From Isoptericola peretonis (lineage in GTDB: Bacteria; Actinomycetota; Actinomycetes; Actinomycetales; Cellulomonadaceae), in the NCBI GenBank assembly GCA_023241745.1, contig JALQCY010000001.1, positions 434,001 to 498,000 on the forward strand: 64,000 bases of DNA, in the 5' to 3' direction. The notes beneath the pieces are model-generated. The model did no database searches, was not told where the DNA came from, and saw only the letters and a program-made list of their open reading frames with translations. Numbering within the stretch: the stretch's first letter is position 1; every line of letters begins with the position of its first letter. Of the stretch, positions 1 through 11,097 are shown one piece after another. The position numbers were made by a program, and so were the translations under genes.

Positions 1-331
1 CCGCGCCGACGGGACCCCCTACGACGAGCCCGGCTCCATGCGCGAATGGATCCTCGAGCGCGGCGTCCCCGACGAGGCGCTCGTCCTCGACCGCGAGGGC
101 CTCGACACCACCGCGTCGTGCCGCCGCACGGCCGAGCTCACCGGGGCGCGCACCGCCGTCGTCGTGACGCAGGACTACCACCTGCGCCGCGCGCTGTTCA
201 GCTGCGCCCGCGCCGGCCTGGACGCCCAGGGCGTGGGCGTGTCCGCCGAGAGCGCCCGGCCGCGCCAGTGGGTGTGGTGGCACGTGCGCGAGGTCCCGGC
301 GTCGTGGCGGGCGGCGGTCCGCGAGCTCTGA
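1..331 (+). CDS. SanA/YdcF (DUF218) family protein, C-terminal part
   Basis: The open frame runs in from the window edge; the first complete codon starts at position 2 and the stop is at 329-331, so only the C-terminal half is present. The visible part has the DUF218 layout: an YDEPGSM segment, a D-x-E-G-x-x-T-T-x-S-C-R stretch like the family's D-x-x-G-x-x-T-x-x-S, and a VVTQDYHLRRAL segment matching the family's S/T-Q-x-x-H-x-x-R-A motif. SanA/YdcF proteins are small, usually membrane-anchored and linked to envelope integrity, but the exact reaction is unknown. The N-terminal anchor would lie outside the window. Confidence 0.85.
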   Translation, partial: RADGTPYDEPGSMREWILERGVPDEALVLDREGLDTTASCRRTAELTGARTAVVVTQDYHLRRALFSCARAGLDAQGVGVSAESARPRQWVWWHVREVPASWRAAVREL

Positions 332-352
332 GGGAGCGGATATCGTCTCGCC

Positions 353-1105
353 ATGATCGATGACGTCCTCACCAGCGTCGCCGAGGGCGTCGCCAGCGTG
401 ACCCTGAACCGCCCCGCGAAGAAGAACTCGATCACCCGATCGATGTACACCGCGCTGGCGGACGCGCTCGACGCCGCGGAGGCGGACGCGGACGTCCGGG
501 CCGTGGTGCTCCAGGGCGACGAGTCGGTGTTCTGTGCGGGCAACGACATCGGCGACTTCGTGGGCCGGCCGCAGGCCGGCCCCGACGACCCGGGGTTCCG
601 CTTCCTGCGCACGATCGCCCGGTTCCCCAAGCCGCTCGTCGCGGGTGTCTGCGGCCCGGCCGTCGGCGTGGGCGCGACGATGCTGCTGCACTGCGACCTC
701 GTGTACGCCGGCGAGGGCGCGACGCTCGTGTTCCCGTTCGTGGACCTCGGCCTCGTCCCGGAGGCCGGGTCCAGCCTGCTGCTGCCGCAGGCCGTCGGGC
801 ACCAGCGCGCCGCGGCGGCCCTGATGCTCGGCGAACCGGTCCCCGCCGCCGCGGCGCTCGGCGCGGGCCTCGTCAACCGGGTGCTGCCGGACACCGAGGT
901 GCTCGGCTACGCCCGTGCGCAGGCCGGCCGGCTGGCCGCGAAGCCCGCCGCCGCACTCGTGGAGACCAAGCGGCTCCTGCGCTCCGGCACGCAGGCGGCC
1001 CTCCTCGACCGGATCGAGGACGAGGGTGCGGTGTTCACCCGCCTGCTGGGCGAGCCCGCGGCGCAGGCCGCGCTGCGCGCCTTCCTGGCCCGGTCCGACG
1101 CCTGA
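353..1105 (+). CDS. Enoyl-CoA hydratase/isomerase (crotonase) family protein
   Basis: A 250-residue crotonase-fold protein. The two oxyanion-hole segments are visible: CAGNDIGDF at residues 61-69 and GPAVGVGATM at 101-110. A glutamate at about 137 (VPEAGSS) sits where delta3,delta2-enoyl-CoA isomerases and some hydratases place their catalytic acid. The second hydratase glutamate is not obvious, so isomerase-like activity is as likely as hydration. It probably acts on acyl-CoA intermediates of fatty-acid oxidation. It converges on the aldehyde dehydrogenase, with only 6 bases between the stops. Substrate cannot be assigned. Confidence 0.88.
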   Translation: MIDDVLTSVAEGVASVTLNRPAKKNSITRSMYTALADALDAAEADADVRAVVLQGDESVFCAGNDIGDFVGRPQAGPDDPGFRFLRTIARFPKPLVAGVCGPAVGVGATMLLHCDLVYAGEGATLVFPFVDLGLVPEAGSSLLLPQAVGHQRAAAALMLGEPVPAAAALGAGLVNRVLPDTEVLGYARAQAGRLAAKPAAALVETKRLLRSGTQAALLDRIEDEGAVFTRLLGEPAAQAALRAFLARSDA

Positions 1106-1111
1106 GGCGGC

Positions 1112-2734
1112 TTACGGCAGCCGCAGCTTCCGCATCACACCGAGCGCCGTGCTGAACACGCGGCTCGGCGTGTCGCCGCCGAGCGCGTAGAGCGTGTCGA
1201 GGGACGCGCCGAGCCGGGCGCCGCGCTGGACGGCGACGGTCTGCACCTCGGTCACGGCCTCGATGCCCTCGCGACCGTGACGGCGGCCCTGCCCGGAGGC
1301 CTTGAACCCGCCCATCGGCGCGGCCGCCGACCCCCACGCGGAGGCGTACCCGTCGTTGATCACCACGGTGCCGGACTCCACGCGCGCCGCGAGGCGCCGG
1401 GCCCGCGCGACGTCGACCGACCAGATGCTGGCGTTGAGACCGAACTCGGTGTCGTTCATGACGCGCACCGCCTCGTCGTCGGAGGCCACCCGGGTCACCG
1501 ACACCACCGGTCCGAACGTCTCCTCGCGGGCGCACAGGGCGCTGGAGGGCACGTCGTCCAGCACGGTCGGGGCGTAGAAGTACGGACCGACGTCGGAGCG
1601 GTGCACGCCGCCCACGAGCGCGCGGGCGCCCTGCGCGAGCGCGTCGTCCACGTGCCGGGTCACGCGCTCGAGCTGCGCAGCGGACACCAGCGAGCCGACG
1701 TCGGCCGTGTAGTCGAGGCCGGTGCCCAGCGTGAGGTCGCGCACCGCGGCGGTGAACCGCTCCAGGAAGGCGTCCGCGATCCGCTCGTGCAGCACCAGCC
1801 GCTCGATGGACATGCACAGCTGGCCGGAGTTCGAGAAGCAGGCCCGGACCACGCCAGGCACCGCCGAGTCCAGGTCGGTGTCGGCCGCCACGTACAGCGG
1901 GTTCTTGCCGCCCAGCTCGAGCGTCGTGCCGATGAGCCGCTCCCCCGCGCGCGCCGCGACCTTGCGGCCCGTCGCCGTCGAGCCCGTGAACGCGATGTGG
2001 TCCACGTGCTCCACCAGCGCCGCACCGATGTCGCCGCCGCCGGCGACGACGAGGAAGAGGTCCTCCGGGAGGCCCGCGTCCTGCAGCAGCTCCGCCACCC
2101 ACAGCGCCGACAGGGTGGTCTGCGGGTCGGGCTTGAGGACCACCGCGTTGCCGGCCACGAGCGCCGGCACGGCCTCCGACAGCACCAGGGACAGCGGGTA
2201 GTTCCACGGCACGATCGCGCCGACCACGCCCACCGGGCGCCGGTGCACGCGCACCCCGGTGAGCACCGGGAGCAGGCCGGGCACCCGGCGGTCGGCGAGG
2301 TAGCCGGGACCGCGGACGGCGTAGTGCCGGCACGCGATCGCGACGTCGGCGACCTCCTCGAACGCGCTGCGGCGCGCCTTGCCGGACTCCATCTGGATCA
2401 GGTCGAGGATCTCCGACTGCCGCTCCAGCACGAGCACGCCGAGACGGTCGAGCACCGCCGTGCGCTCGCGGAGCGGCGTCCGCGCCCAGCCCTCCTGCGC
2501 ACGCCGGGCACGTCCCACGGCGTTCGCCACGTCATCGGGGGACGACAGGGGGAACGCGGCCAGCGGGGCGCCCGTGAAGGGCAGCGTCGAGCGGTGCGTG
2601 CCGGCGGTGTGGGACGTCACGATCCGCCGCGTGAGCGGCTCGACGACGTCGGGCTCCAGGACATAGGTGGCGGCGGGCAGCTCGGGGTCGAGGAGTTCCC
2701 CGAGAGCGCCGTCGCCCTCGTGCGCGGTGGACAT
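1112..2734 (-). CDS. NAD(P)-dependent aldehyde dehydrogenase, succinate-semialdehyde type
   Basis: Full-length ALDH of about 540 residues. Seen in sequence: the NYPL asparagine (about N178), the FTGSTATG Rossmann turn, ELGGKNP with the general-base glutamate (about E273) and SGQLC with the catalytic cysteine (about C307). The family oxidises aldehydes to acids through a thiohemiacetal. The overall resemblance is to succinate-semialdehyde dehydrogenases, but substrate is an inference. I chose the ATG at 2734 because an AGGG-type ribosome site lies 9-11 bases upstream; an in-frame GTG at 2743 would add three residues. Apparently monocistronic. Confidence 0.92.
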   Translation of the reverse strand: MSTAHEGDGALGELLDPELPAATYVLEPDVVEPLTRRIVTSHTAGTHRSTLPFTGAPLAAFPLSSPDDVANAVGRARRAQEGWARTPLRERTAVLDRLGVLVLERQSEILDLIQMESGKARRSAFEEVADVAIACRHYAVRGPGYLADRRVPGLLPVLTGVRVHRRPVGVVGAIVPWNYPLSLVLSEAVPALVAGNAVVLKPDPQTTLSALWVAELLQDAGLPEDLFLVVAGGGDIGAALVEHVDHIAFTGSTATGRKVAARAGERLIGTTLELGGKNPLYVAADTDLDSAVPGVVRACFSNSGQLCMSIERLVLHERIADAFLERFTAAVRDLTLGTGLDYTADVGSLVSAAQLERVTRHVDDALAQGARALVGGVHRSDVGPYFYAPTVLDDVPSSALCAREETFGPVVSVTRVASDDEAVRVMNDTEFGLNASIWSVDVARARRLAARVESGTVVINDGYASAWGSAAAPMGGFKASGQGRRHGREGIEAVTEVQTVAVQRGARLGASLDTLYALGGDTPSRVFSTALGVMRKLRLP

Positions 2735-2848
2735 GGCCGCCACCCTACGCGGGTCGACCGACGCCAGGGCAACCGTCGTCCCCAGGTTCGCGAGCCTTTC
2801 GCTCTCAGCGCGACCGGGAACTTTCGCGCCGTCGCGGTGCGGCGGCCG

Positions 2849-3292
2849 CTACAGGTCGCGGCCCAGCACCAGGCAGTCGGAGTCGGTGTAGCCCAGGCCC
2901 TCGTAGAAGCCCAGCACCTGCTCGTTCCCGTGCCGCACCATGAGGCGCAGCTTCCGCACGCCGCGCTCCCGCAGCCAGCCCTCGGCCACCCGGGTCGCGG
3001 CGCGACCCAGGCCGCTTCCCCGGTCCTCGGGGCGCACAGCCAGGTAGTAGACCCAGCCCCGGTGGCCGTCGTAGCCGACCATCGCGGAGGCCACCACCTC
3101 GTCGCCCCGCACGCCGACCAGGACGGTCGAGGTCGGGTTGGCCCGCGCGTCGGCGATGTCGAGGCGCGGGTCGTTCCACGGCCGCGTCAGCCCGCACGCC
3201 TCCCACAGCGTGACGACCTGCTCGACGTCGGCGTCCACGACCTCGCGGAACGCGACGCCGGTCAGGTCACGCGTGGCGGGCTCCGCGCTCAC
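2849..3292 (-). CDS. ypeA: GNAT acetyltransferase, YpeA-like
   Basis: A 147-residue GNAT protein. The acetyl-CoA loop is visible as DRGSGLGR, followed by the late GNAT strand FYEGLGY. The LWEACGLTRPWNDPRLD segment near residues 29-45 is characteristic of YpeA-type acetyltransferases. Substrate unknown. The GTG start at 3292 overlaps the stop of the upstream guaB3 gene in a GTGA arrangement, so the two are translationally coupled and this start is well supported. A much longer open frame continues upstream but is only the shadow of guaB3. Confidence 0.85.
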   Translation of the reverse strand: MSAEPATRDLTGVAFREVVDADVEQVVTLWEACGLTRPWNDPRLDIADARANPTSTVLVGVRGDEVVASAMVGYDGHRGWVYYLAVRPEDRGSGLGRAATRVAEGWLRERGVRKLRLMVRHGNEQVLGFYEGLGYTDSDCLVLGRDL

Positions 3293-4413
3293 CGCGGCTG
3301 GTAGGGCGACACGACGACCTCGACCCGCTGGAACTCCTTGAGGTCCGAGTAGCCGGTCGTGGCCATCGCCCGCCGCAGCGCACCGACGAGGTTCAGGGTG
3401 CCGTCGGCCGTGCCGCTCGGCCCGAAGAGCACCTGCTCGAGCGTGCCCGCCGTGCCGACCTCGACGCGCTCGCCGCGCGGCAGCGCCGGGTGGTGTGCCT
3501 CGGGGCCCCAGTGCCAGCCCCGGCCGGGCGCCTCCTCGGCGCGGGCGAGCGCCGCACCGAGCATGACGGCGTCGGCCCCGCACGCGACCGCCTTGACGAT
3601 GTCGCCCGAGCGGCCGACGCCGCCGTCGGCGATGACGTGCACGTACCGGCCGCCGGACTCGTCGAGGTAGTCGCGCCGCGCCGCGGCGACGTCCGACACG
3701 GCCGTGGCCATCGGGGCGTGGATGCCCAGCCCGACGCGGGTCGTGTGCGCCGCGCCGCCGCCGAAGCCGACGAGGACGCCGGCCGCGCCCGTGCGCATGA
3801 GGTGCAGCGCGGCCGTGTAGGTGGAGGCGCCGCCGACGACGACGGGCACGTCCAGCTCGTAGATGAACCGCTTGAGGTTCAGCGGCTCCGCGTTGCCGGA
3901 GACGTGCTCCGCGGAGACGGTGGTGCCGCGGATGACGAACAGGTCGACGCCGGCGTCGACCACCGTCTGGTAGTGCTCCTGCGTGCGCTGCGGCGACAGC
4001 GCGCCCGCGACCGTGACGCCCGCGGCGCGCACCTCCTTGAGGCGCTGCGTGATGAGCTCGGGCTTGATCGGCTCCGCGTACATCTCCTGCATGCGCTGCG
4101 TCGCACGCTCGGCCGGCAGGTCGCGGATCTCCGCCAGCAGCGGCTCCGGCGACTCGTACCGCGTCCACAGGCCCTCGAGGTCGAGGACACCGAGGCCACC
4201 GTGGTTCCCCAGGGCCACCGCGGTGGAGGGGCTCATCACGGAGTCCATCGGCGCGGAGAGGATCGGCAGGTCGAAGTGGTAGGCGTCGATCTGCCACTCC
4301 ACCGACACGTCCTTCGGGTCGCGCGTGCGCCGCGAGGGCACGATCGCGATGTCGTCGAAGGAGTATGCGCGGCGGCCGCGCTTTCCGCGCCCGATCTCGA
4401 TCTCGTTGCTCAC
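3289..4413 (-). CDS. guaB3: GuaB3 family IMP dehydrogenase-related protein
   Basis: A 374-residue TIM-barrel protein with IMPDH/GMP-reductase features: SAPMDSVMS at about 53-61, VIADGGVGRSGDI and MLGAALA in the phosphate-binding part. Unlike the guaB product further along it has no CBS pair. Where IMPDH has its catalytic loop (GSICTTR) this protein reads GAAHTTR, with histidine at about 223 in place of cysteine. GuaB3 paralogues are standard in actinobacteria. An IMPDH role is suggested by name only, since the usual nucleophile is missing. It is coupled to ypeA. Confidence 0.92.
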   Translation of the reverse strand: MSNEIEIGRGKRGRRAYSFDDIAIVPSRRTRDPKDVSVEWQIDAYHFDLPILSAPMDSVMSPSTAVALGNHGGLGVLDLEGLWTRYESPEPLLAEIRDLPAERATQRMQEMYAEPIKPELITQRLKEVRAAGVTVAGALSPQRTQEHYQTVVDAGVDLFVIRGTTVSAEHVSGNAEPLNLKRFIYELDVPVVVGGASTYTAALHLMRTGAAGVLVGFGGGAAHTTRVGLGIHAPMATAVSDVAAARRDYLDESGGRYVHVIADGGVGRSGDIVKAVACGADAVMLGAALARAEEAPGRGWHWGPEAHHPALPRGERVEVGTAGTLEQVLFGPSGTADGTLNLVGALRRAMATTGYSDLKEFQRVEVVVSPYQPR

Positions 4414-4482
4414 GCGCCCAGCCTACCGGCGTCCCACGTCGTGGCCGGTGGCGTGTCGGTGGCCGGTGGCACAGTCCGCGGC

Positions 4483-5250
4483 ATGACGACGTACGCGGAG
4501 CACGACGCAGGGGCGAGGGTGCCCGGCGGGCCCTGGCCCGACGCGAGCTGGGTCCGCGGGCCCCTGCTCGGCTTCGACACGGAGACCACGGGCCTCGACG
4601 TGACGCACGACCGGATCGTCACGGCGGCGCTCGTCCTGCGCGCGGCCGACGGCACCCGCACGGTGCGCACCTGGCTGCTCGACCCGGGCGTCGCCATCCC
4701 CGTCGAGGCCAGCGACATCCACGGCATCACGACGACCGACGCCCGCGCGCACGGCCGCGACCCGGTCGGCGCGCTCGAGGAGATCGCCGCGATCCTGGTG
4801 CAGCAGGTGCGAGACGGCGTGCCCCTCGTGGCCTACAACGCCGCCTTCGACCTGTCGCTCCTGGACGTGGAGCTCGCCCGCTACGGCCTCCCGACCGTGC
4901 CCGACCGGCTCGGCCGGCCCGTCTCCCCCGTGCTCGACCCCCTGCTCCTCGACCGCTGGCTCGACGGCGCCCGCGAGGGCAAGCGACGCCTGGGCGACCT
5001 GTGCGCCCTGTACGGGATCGAGGGGGACGGCGACCTCCACACCGCCGACGTCGACGTCCTCGCGACGCTCGACGTCCTCGACGCCCAGCTCGTGCGGCAC
5101 CCCCACCTGCGGGGCGTCGCGCTCGACGCCCTCCACGCGGCGCAGGCGGGAGCCCACCGGCGCTGGGCGGAGCGCGTCAACGCGGAGCGCGCCGCGAGCC
5201 CCGACGGACGACCGCCCACGCCCACGTCGTGGCCGGCCGCCGGCGCGTAG
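4483..5250 (+). CDS. DnaQ-like 3'-5' exonuclease (DEDDh)
   Basis: A 255-residue exonuclease of the DNA polymerase III epsilon superfamily. All DEDDh acidic residues are visible: D32 and E34 in FDTETTG, D123 in NAAFD, and H186 with D191 in the HTADVDV segment. It degrades single-stranded ends with two metal ions, but its partner and DNA/RNA preference are unknown. No polymerase or helicase domain is fused. The start is the ATG at 4483; upstream in-frame sequence is antisense to guaB3. Transcribed away from guaB3 and convergent with the exported Rid gene, with 3 bases between the stops. Confidence 0.9.
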   Translation: MTTYAEHDAGARVPGGPWPDASWVRGPLLGFDTETTGLDVTHDRIVTAALVLRAADGTRTVRTWLLDPGVAIPVEASDIHGITTTDARAHGRDPVGALEEIAAILVQQVRDGVPLVAYNAAFDLSLLDVELARYGLPTVPDRLGRPVSPVLDPLLLDRWLDGAREGKRRLGDLCALYGIEGDGDLHTADVDVLATLDVLDAQLVRHPHLRGVALDALHAAQAGAHRRWAERVNAERAASPDGRPPTPTSWPAAGA

Positions 5251-5253
5251 GAC

Positions 5254-5892
5254 CTACCGGTCGTAGACCGCGTCCACCTCCACCTCGACGAGCCACCCGT
5301 CCACGGGCAGGTTCTCGATCTCCAGGGCGAAGCGCGAGGGCCGCGCCTCGTTGACCACCATCGGCTCGGTGGTCGTGGAGCCGAGCTGGACGTCGAGGGT
5401 CTCGCCGCTGGCGAGGTTCGTGTTGGCGAAGAACTGCCGGTACGCGCGGTTCCAGCCGGCGAAGTCCATCGCCTCCTCGCCGTCGGGGTTCTGCAGGAAC
5501 ACGCGCATGGAGACGACGTCGTCGTAGGACAGCCCCGCCCGCTCGAGGTTCTCGCCGATCCGCATCAGCGCGTTGATGCCCTGGGCCTCGGTGATCGTCA
5601 CGCCGTCGGGCAGCTCTCCACCGGGGAAGACGTCGGTGGGGACGTACCGCTCCTCGGCGGACACCCCCGGCTCCCGGTTCAGGGCGGAGGGCCCGAGACC
5701 CGACGACTTGTACCAGGCGACGTTCTTGCCGAGGGCCACGCCGTCGGCGATCGACGGGGTGTCCCCGGTGACGAAGGAGTGCGCCTCGGTGGGCCGCGGC
5801 TCGAAGAGCCGACCTCCGGCGACGGCGGTGGCGGGCACGGCGACGGCGGTCGTGACGACGACGGCGAGGACGACCTTGGTGGTGTTCTTCAT
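5254..5892 (-). CDS. Exported Rid (YjgF/YER057c/UK114) family protein
   Basis: A 212-residue Rid-fold protein with an N-terminal Sec-type signal (KK followed by a hydrophobic stretch and an A-x-A-like end near residues 1-25). Most Rid proteins are about 130 residues and cytoplasmic. The Rid active-site arginine is kept in the ARPSRFALEI segment (about R187), equivalent to the arginine of the RidA PARS motif. RidA enzymes hydrolyse reactive enamines and imines released by amino-acid oxidation or PLP enzymes. The divergent neighbour is a Tat-exported amine oxidase whose product would be an imine, so joint action outside the membrane is plausible. Confidence 0.85.
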   Translation of the reverse strand: MKNTTKVVLAVVVTTAVAVPATAVAGGRLFEPRPTEAHSFVTGDTPSIADGVALGKNVAWYKSSGLGPSALNREPGVSAEERYVPTDVFPGGELPDGVTITEAQGINALMRIGENLERAGLSYDDVVSMRVFLQNPDGEEAMDFAGWNRAYRQFFANTNLASGETLDVQLGSTTTEPMVVNEARPSRFALEIENLPVDGWLVEVEVDAVYDR

Positions 5893-6126
5893 GCCGGGAA
5901 CGTAGGCGCGCGCCGTTTCGCCCGGATGACGGACGCGGGTCGTTCGCGAGTCCGTGACCTGCGTCGACGCCCGGAAACCGAGCCGTTACCCGGGGCGACG
6001 GCCCGGAAACGTCCCCGACGTCGGCCCGTGACGCGGCGCGCCTAGCGTCGGCCGCGGTGCTGACGGCGGCGCCCGGCATCCAGGGCCGCCGCGACCGTCC
6101 GTCAGACCTTTCGACACGAGAGGTAG

Positions 6127-7758
<1,632 letters not shown>

Positions 7759-7771
7759 CCCGGGACCCAGG

Positions 7772-7801
7772 ACGGCCCGGGTCCCGCAGGACCCGGGCCG
7801 T
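7772..7801. terminator. Bidirectional terminator between amine oxidase and guaB
   Basis: Perfect 13-base-pair inverted repeat: left arm ACGGCCCGGGTCC at 7772-7784, loop CGCA, right arm 7789-7801. It lies between the convergent stops of the amine oxidase gene (7758) and guaB (7828), so it can serve both. There is no T-run, as is common for actinobacterial terminators. Confidence 0.75.
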
Positions 7802-7827
7802 CGGGGCGCTGCCCGGCGCTGCTCGGC

Positions 7828-9357
<1,530 letters not shown>

Positions 9358-9431
9358 CGTTCTGGGGGGCGGCGTTATTCCGGCCCGTTCGCCCCCTGGG
9401 CCCCTGTCGTGGCGGACCTCACGCCACCCGC

Positions 9432-10544
9432 TCAGGTCACGACGGCGAGCGCCTCGTGCAGCATGGCGGTGAAGGACCGCACCCGCTGCACGGTCGCGGC
9501 CAGCGGCAGCTCGCTCGCCGCGTCGTCCCGGCGCAGGCTGACGATGATCGGCAGCTCCGCGAAGCCGTCGTGGACGGCGTGGATGAGGTCGAGGTCGGGC
9601 CGTCGCTGCGCGGTGGCGAGCACGAGCGCCGCCGGCCGCACCATCGTCACCAGCTCGAGCGAGCGGTGGGTGCTCGCCGGCCCGGTCACGATGCGCGCCG
9701 TCGCCCCCTTCGCGGTCAGCGCCGCGGCGAGCGCGTGCGCCGACAGCGGCACCACCTCGTCGGGCGCCGCGAAGATGAGCACGATCTTGCGCATCCGGCT
9801 GGGGTGGTTCGCCGGCGGCGCGCCGCCCTCGACCATCGCCCGCTCGAACGCCTCCGTGAAGTCGCGCAGCGCCCGCAGGGCGGCCGTCGCGAGCACCACC
9901 TCCGGCACGGCGCCGGGCCCGGCGAGCACGGTCCGCTGGGCGACCCGCTGCCACGCGGGCTCGGCGATCTCGGTCCACCAGACGGCGGGGTCGCCCTGCG
10001 CCGGGATGGCCAGCAGGTCGTCGCACGCGTTCTGGTCGTACGCGAGCGCGGCGTCGACGACGGCAGAGACGCGGCCGGAAGCGCTCCCACCGGGCACGTG
10101 ACCCGAGACGGTCGCCGACCCCTGCCCCCCGCCCGGCAGGGCGCGCAGGTGGGCACGGCCGGACCGCGGGGCCTCGTCCTCGGCAGGCTCCGGCTCGCTG
10201 TCGTCGTCCTGGTCCGGGGCCTCTCCGGCGGCGGACGAGGCGGCCTGCTCGGCGGCTTCCTCCAGCTCCTCGACCCCGGCGTCGAGCGCGGCCCGGGCGG
10301 CGTCGACGGGGGCGACGCCCTCGAGGGTGAGCCGGCGCATCACGAGCAGCCGCGCCACGTCCTCGGGCGTGTAGCGACGGTGCGATCCGGCGGTGCGGGC
10401 GGACGGGCCGAGCCCGTAGCGGCGGTCCCATGTGCGCAGGGTCGCCGGGGCCACCCCGAGGCGCCTGGCGACCGCCGCGACGGCGAGGCCCGGACTCGAC
10501 GCGCGAGACCCGCCCCCGTGAGGGGCGGGCCGGGATGAGGTCAT
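9432..10544 (-). CDS. MerR-type regulator with degenerate cobalamin-binding-like sensor domain
   Basis: A 370-residue protein. Residues about 20-75 form a MerR winged helix (VAAVARRLGVAPATLRTWDR, then GSHRRYTPEDVARL). Residues about 92-165 are an acidic, low-complexity linker. Residues about 165-370 resemble the four-helix plus Rossmann-like sensor of CarH/LitR regulators. The E-x-H-x-x-G cobalamin signature is not there: the corresponding stretch reads DEVVPLSAHAL, without the ligand histidine. It may sense something else or act through protein contacts. An in-frame ATG at 10610 would add 22 residues. I chose 10544 because conservation begins after it. Divergent from whiB3. Confidence 0.78.
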   Translation of the reverse strand: MTSSRPAPHGGGSRASSPGLAVAAVARRLGVAPATLRTWDRRYGLGPSARTAGSHRRYTPEDVARLLVMRRLTLEGVAPVDAARAALDAGVEELEEAAEQAASSAAGEAPDQDDDSEPEPAEDEAPRSGRAHLRALPGGGQGSATVSGHVPGGSASGRVSAVVDAALAYDQNACDDLLAIPAQGDPAVWWTEIAEPAWQRVAQRTVLAGPGAVPEVVLATAALRALRDFTEAFERAMVEGGAPPANHPSRMRKIVLIFAAPDEVVPLSAHALAAALTAKGATARIVTGPASTHRSLELVTMVRPAALVLATAQRRPDLDLIHAVHDGFAELPIIVSLRRDDAASELPLAATVQRVRSFTAMLHEALAVVT

Positions 10545-10645
10545 GGTCTCGATTCTGCCGAGAGGACCGACGGGTCGCCACTGCGCCGCCGGGCGCGCCG
10601 CGATCCGCATCGACGATGCAGGTCAAAGCCGGTCAGGAACGCCTG

Positions 10646-10655
10646 GAACCGGTTC
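10646..10655. promoter_or_regulatory. Palindromic operator candidate between merR-like gene and whiB3
   Basis: A perfect GAACCGGTTC palindrome in the divergent intergenic region, extended imperfectly on both sides. More GAAC/GTTC half-sites follow near 10673, 10694, 10714 and 10741. The spacing (two bases between half-sites) is not that of the Gram-positive LexA box (four bases). A binding site for the adjacent MerR-type protein is the simplest reading. Confidence 0.4.
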
Positions 10656-10711
10656 AGGCCCCACCGGGAAGTTGAACACTGAATCATTAAACCCGTTCAC
10701 AAACTTGGGCC

Positions 10712-10740
10712 TTGAACAACTTCTGCACAACTTGTAGGTT
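10712..10740 (+). promoter_or_regulatory. Promoter of whiB3/whiD
   Basis: A -35 TTGAAC at 10712-10717 and a -10 TAGGTT at 10735-10740 are separated by 17 bases. The ATG at 10748 starts seven bases after the -10, so the transcript is probably leaderless. Two direct ACAACTT repeats, 11 bases apart (10716 and 10727), lie in the spacer. A GAACAAC/GTTGTTC inverted repeat (10714-10720 and 10738-10744) frames the core promoter, a good place for a repressor. Confidence 0.65.
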
Positions 10741-10747
10741 GTTCGCC

Positions 10748-11038
10748 ATGACGGAGATCTCGAGGCTTCCCGGTCCGGTGATGGAGTTGTGGGAGTGGCA
10801 GTACCAGGGCTCCTGCCGCGACGCGGACGACACGCTGTTCTTCCACCCCGAGGGCGAGCGCGGGTCCACCCGCCGACGACGGGCCGAGGCCGCCAAGGCG
10901 ATCTGCCGCGCCTGCCCCGTGATGATGCAGTGCCGCGAGCAGTCGCTCCGGGTGCGCGAGCCCTACGGGGTGTGGGGCGGGCTCAGCGAGGACGAGCGGT
11001 CCGCGATCCTCGCCGGCAGCGCCCGCAAGACCGGCTGA
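10748..11038 (+). CDS. whiB3: WhiB-family iron-sulphur regulator, WhiB3/WhiD type
   Basis: A 96-residue Wbl protein. Four cluster cysteines are visible: C23, C53, C56 and C62 (C-x29-C-x2-C-x5-C). The GVWGG turn follows at about 74-78. The N-terminal SRLPGP...W-x-WQ and the FFHPEGERG segment distinguish the WhiB3/WhiD branch from WhiB1 and WhiB2. These proteins bind a [4Fe-4S] cluster, contact the sigma-A region and tune redox, metabolic or sporulation genes. An in-frame ATG at 10712 lies inside the promoter, so the start at 10748 is preferred. Confidence 0.93.
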   Translation: MTEISRLPGPVMELWEWQYQGSCRDADDTLFFHPEGERGSTRRRRAEAAKAICRACPVMMQCREQSLRVREPYGVWGGLSEDERSAILAGSARKTG

Positions 11039-11046
11039 CGACACGA

Positions 11047-11082
11047 AGAAGGCCTCGCACCGACGACGGTGCGAGGCCTTCT
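11047..11082. terminator. Bidirectional terminator between whiB3 and groES
   Basis: Perfect 15-base-pair stem (AGAAGGCCTCGCACC at 11047-11061, loop GACGAC, complementary arm 11068-11082) between the convergent stops of whiB3 (11038) and groES (11098). On the forward strand the stem ends in CCTTCT, and the reverse strand does the same, so either orientation can terminate. Confidence 0.85.
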
Positions 11083-11097
11083 GCGTTCGGGACGTCG

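Noticed and set aside
1035..2333. Long open frames antisense or out of frame to clear genes (for example the 432-codon frame here and many over 300 codons elsewhere)
   Set aside because: They are Arg/Gly/Pro/Ala-rich, lack family motifs and lie over strongly conserved genes. High GC makes such shadow frames routine.
10646..10655. LexA (SOS) box
   Set aside because: The half-sites GAAC and GTTC are separated by two bases; the Gram-positive LexA box needs four. The neighbouring genes are not SOS genes.
10712..10747. Longer WhiB form starting at 10712 with extra cysteines
   Set aside because: This segment is the promoter core (-35, spacer, -10), and homologues begin at the SRLPGP region.
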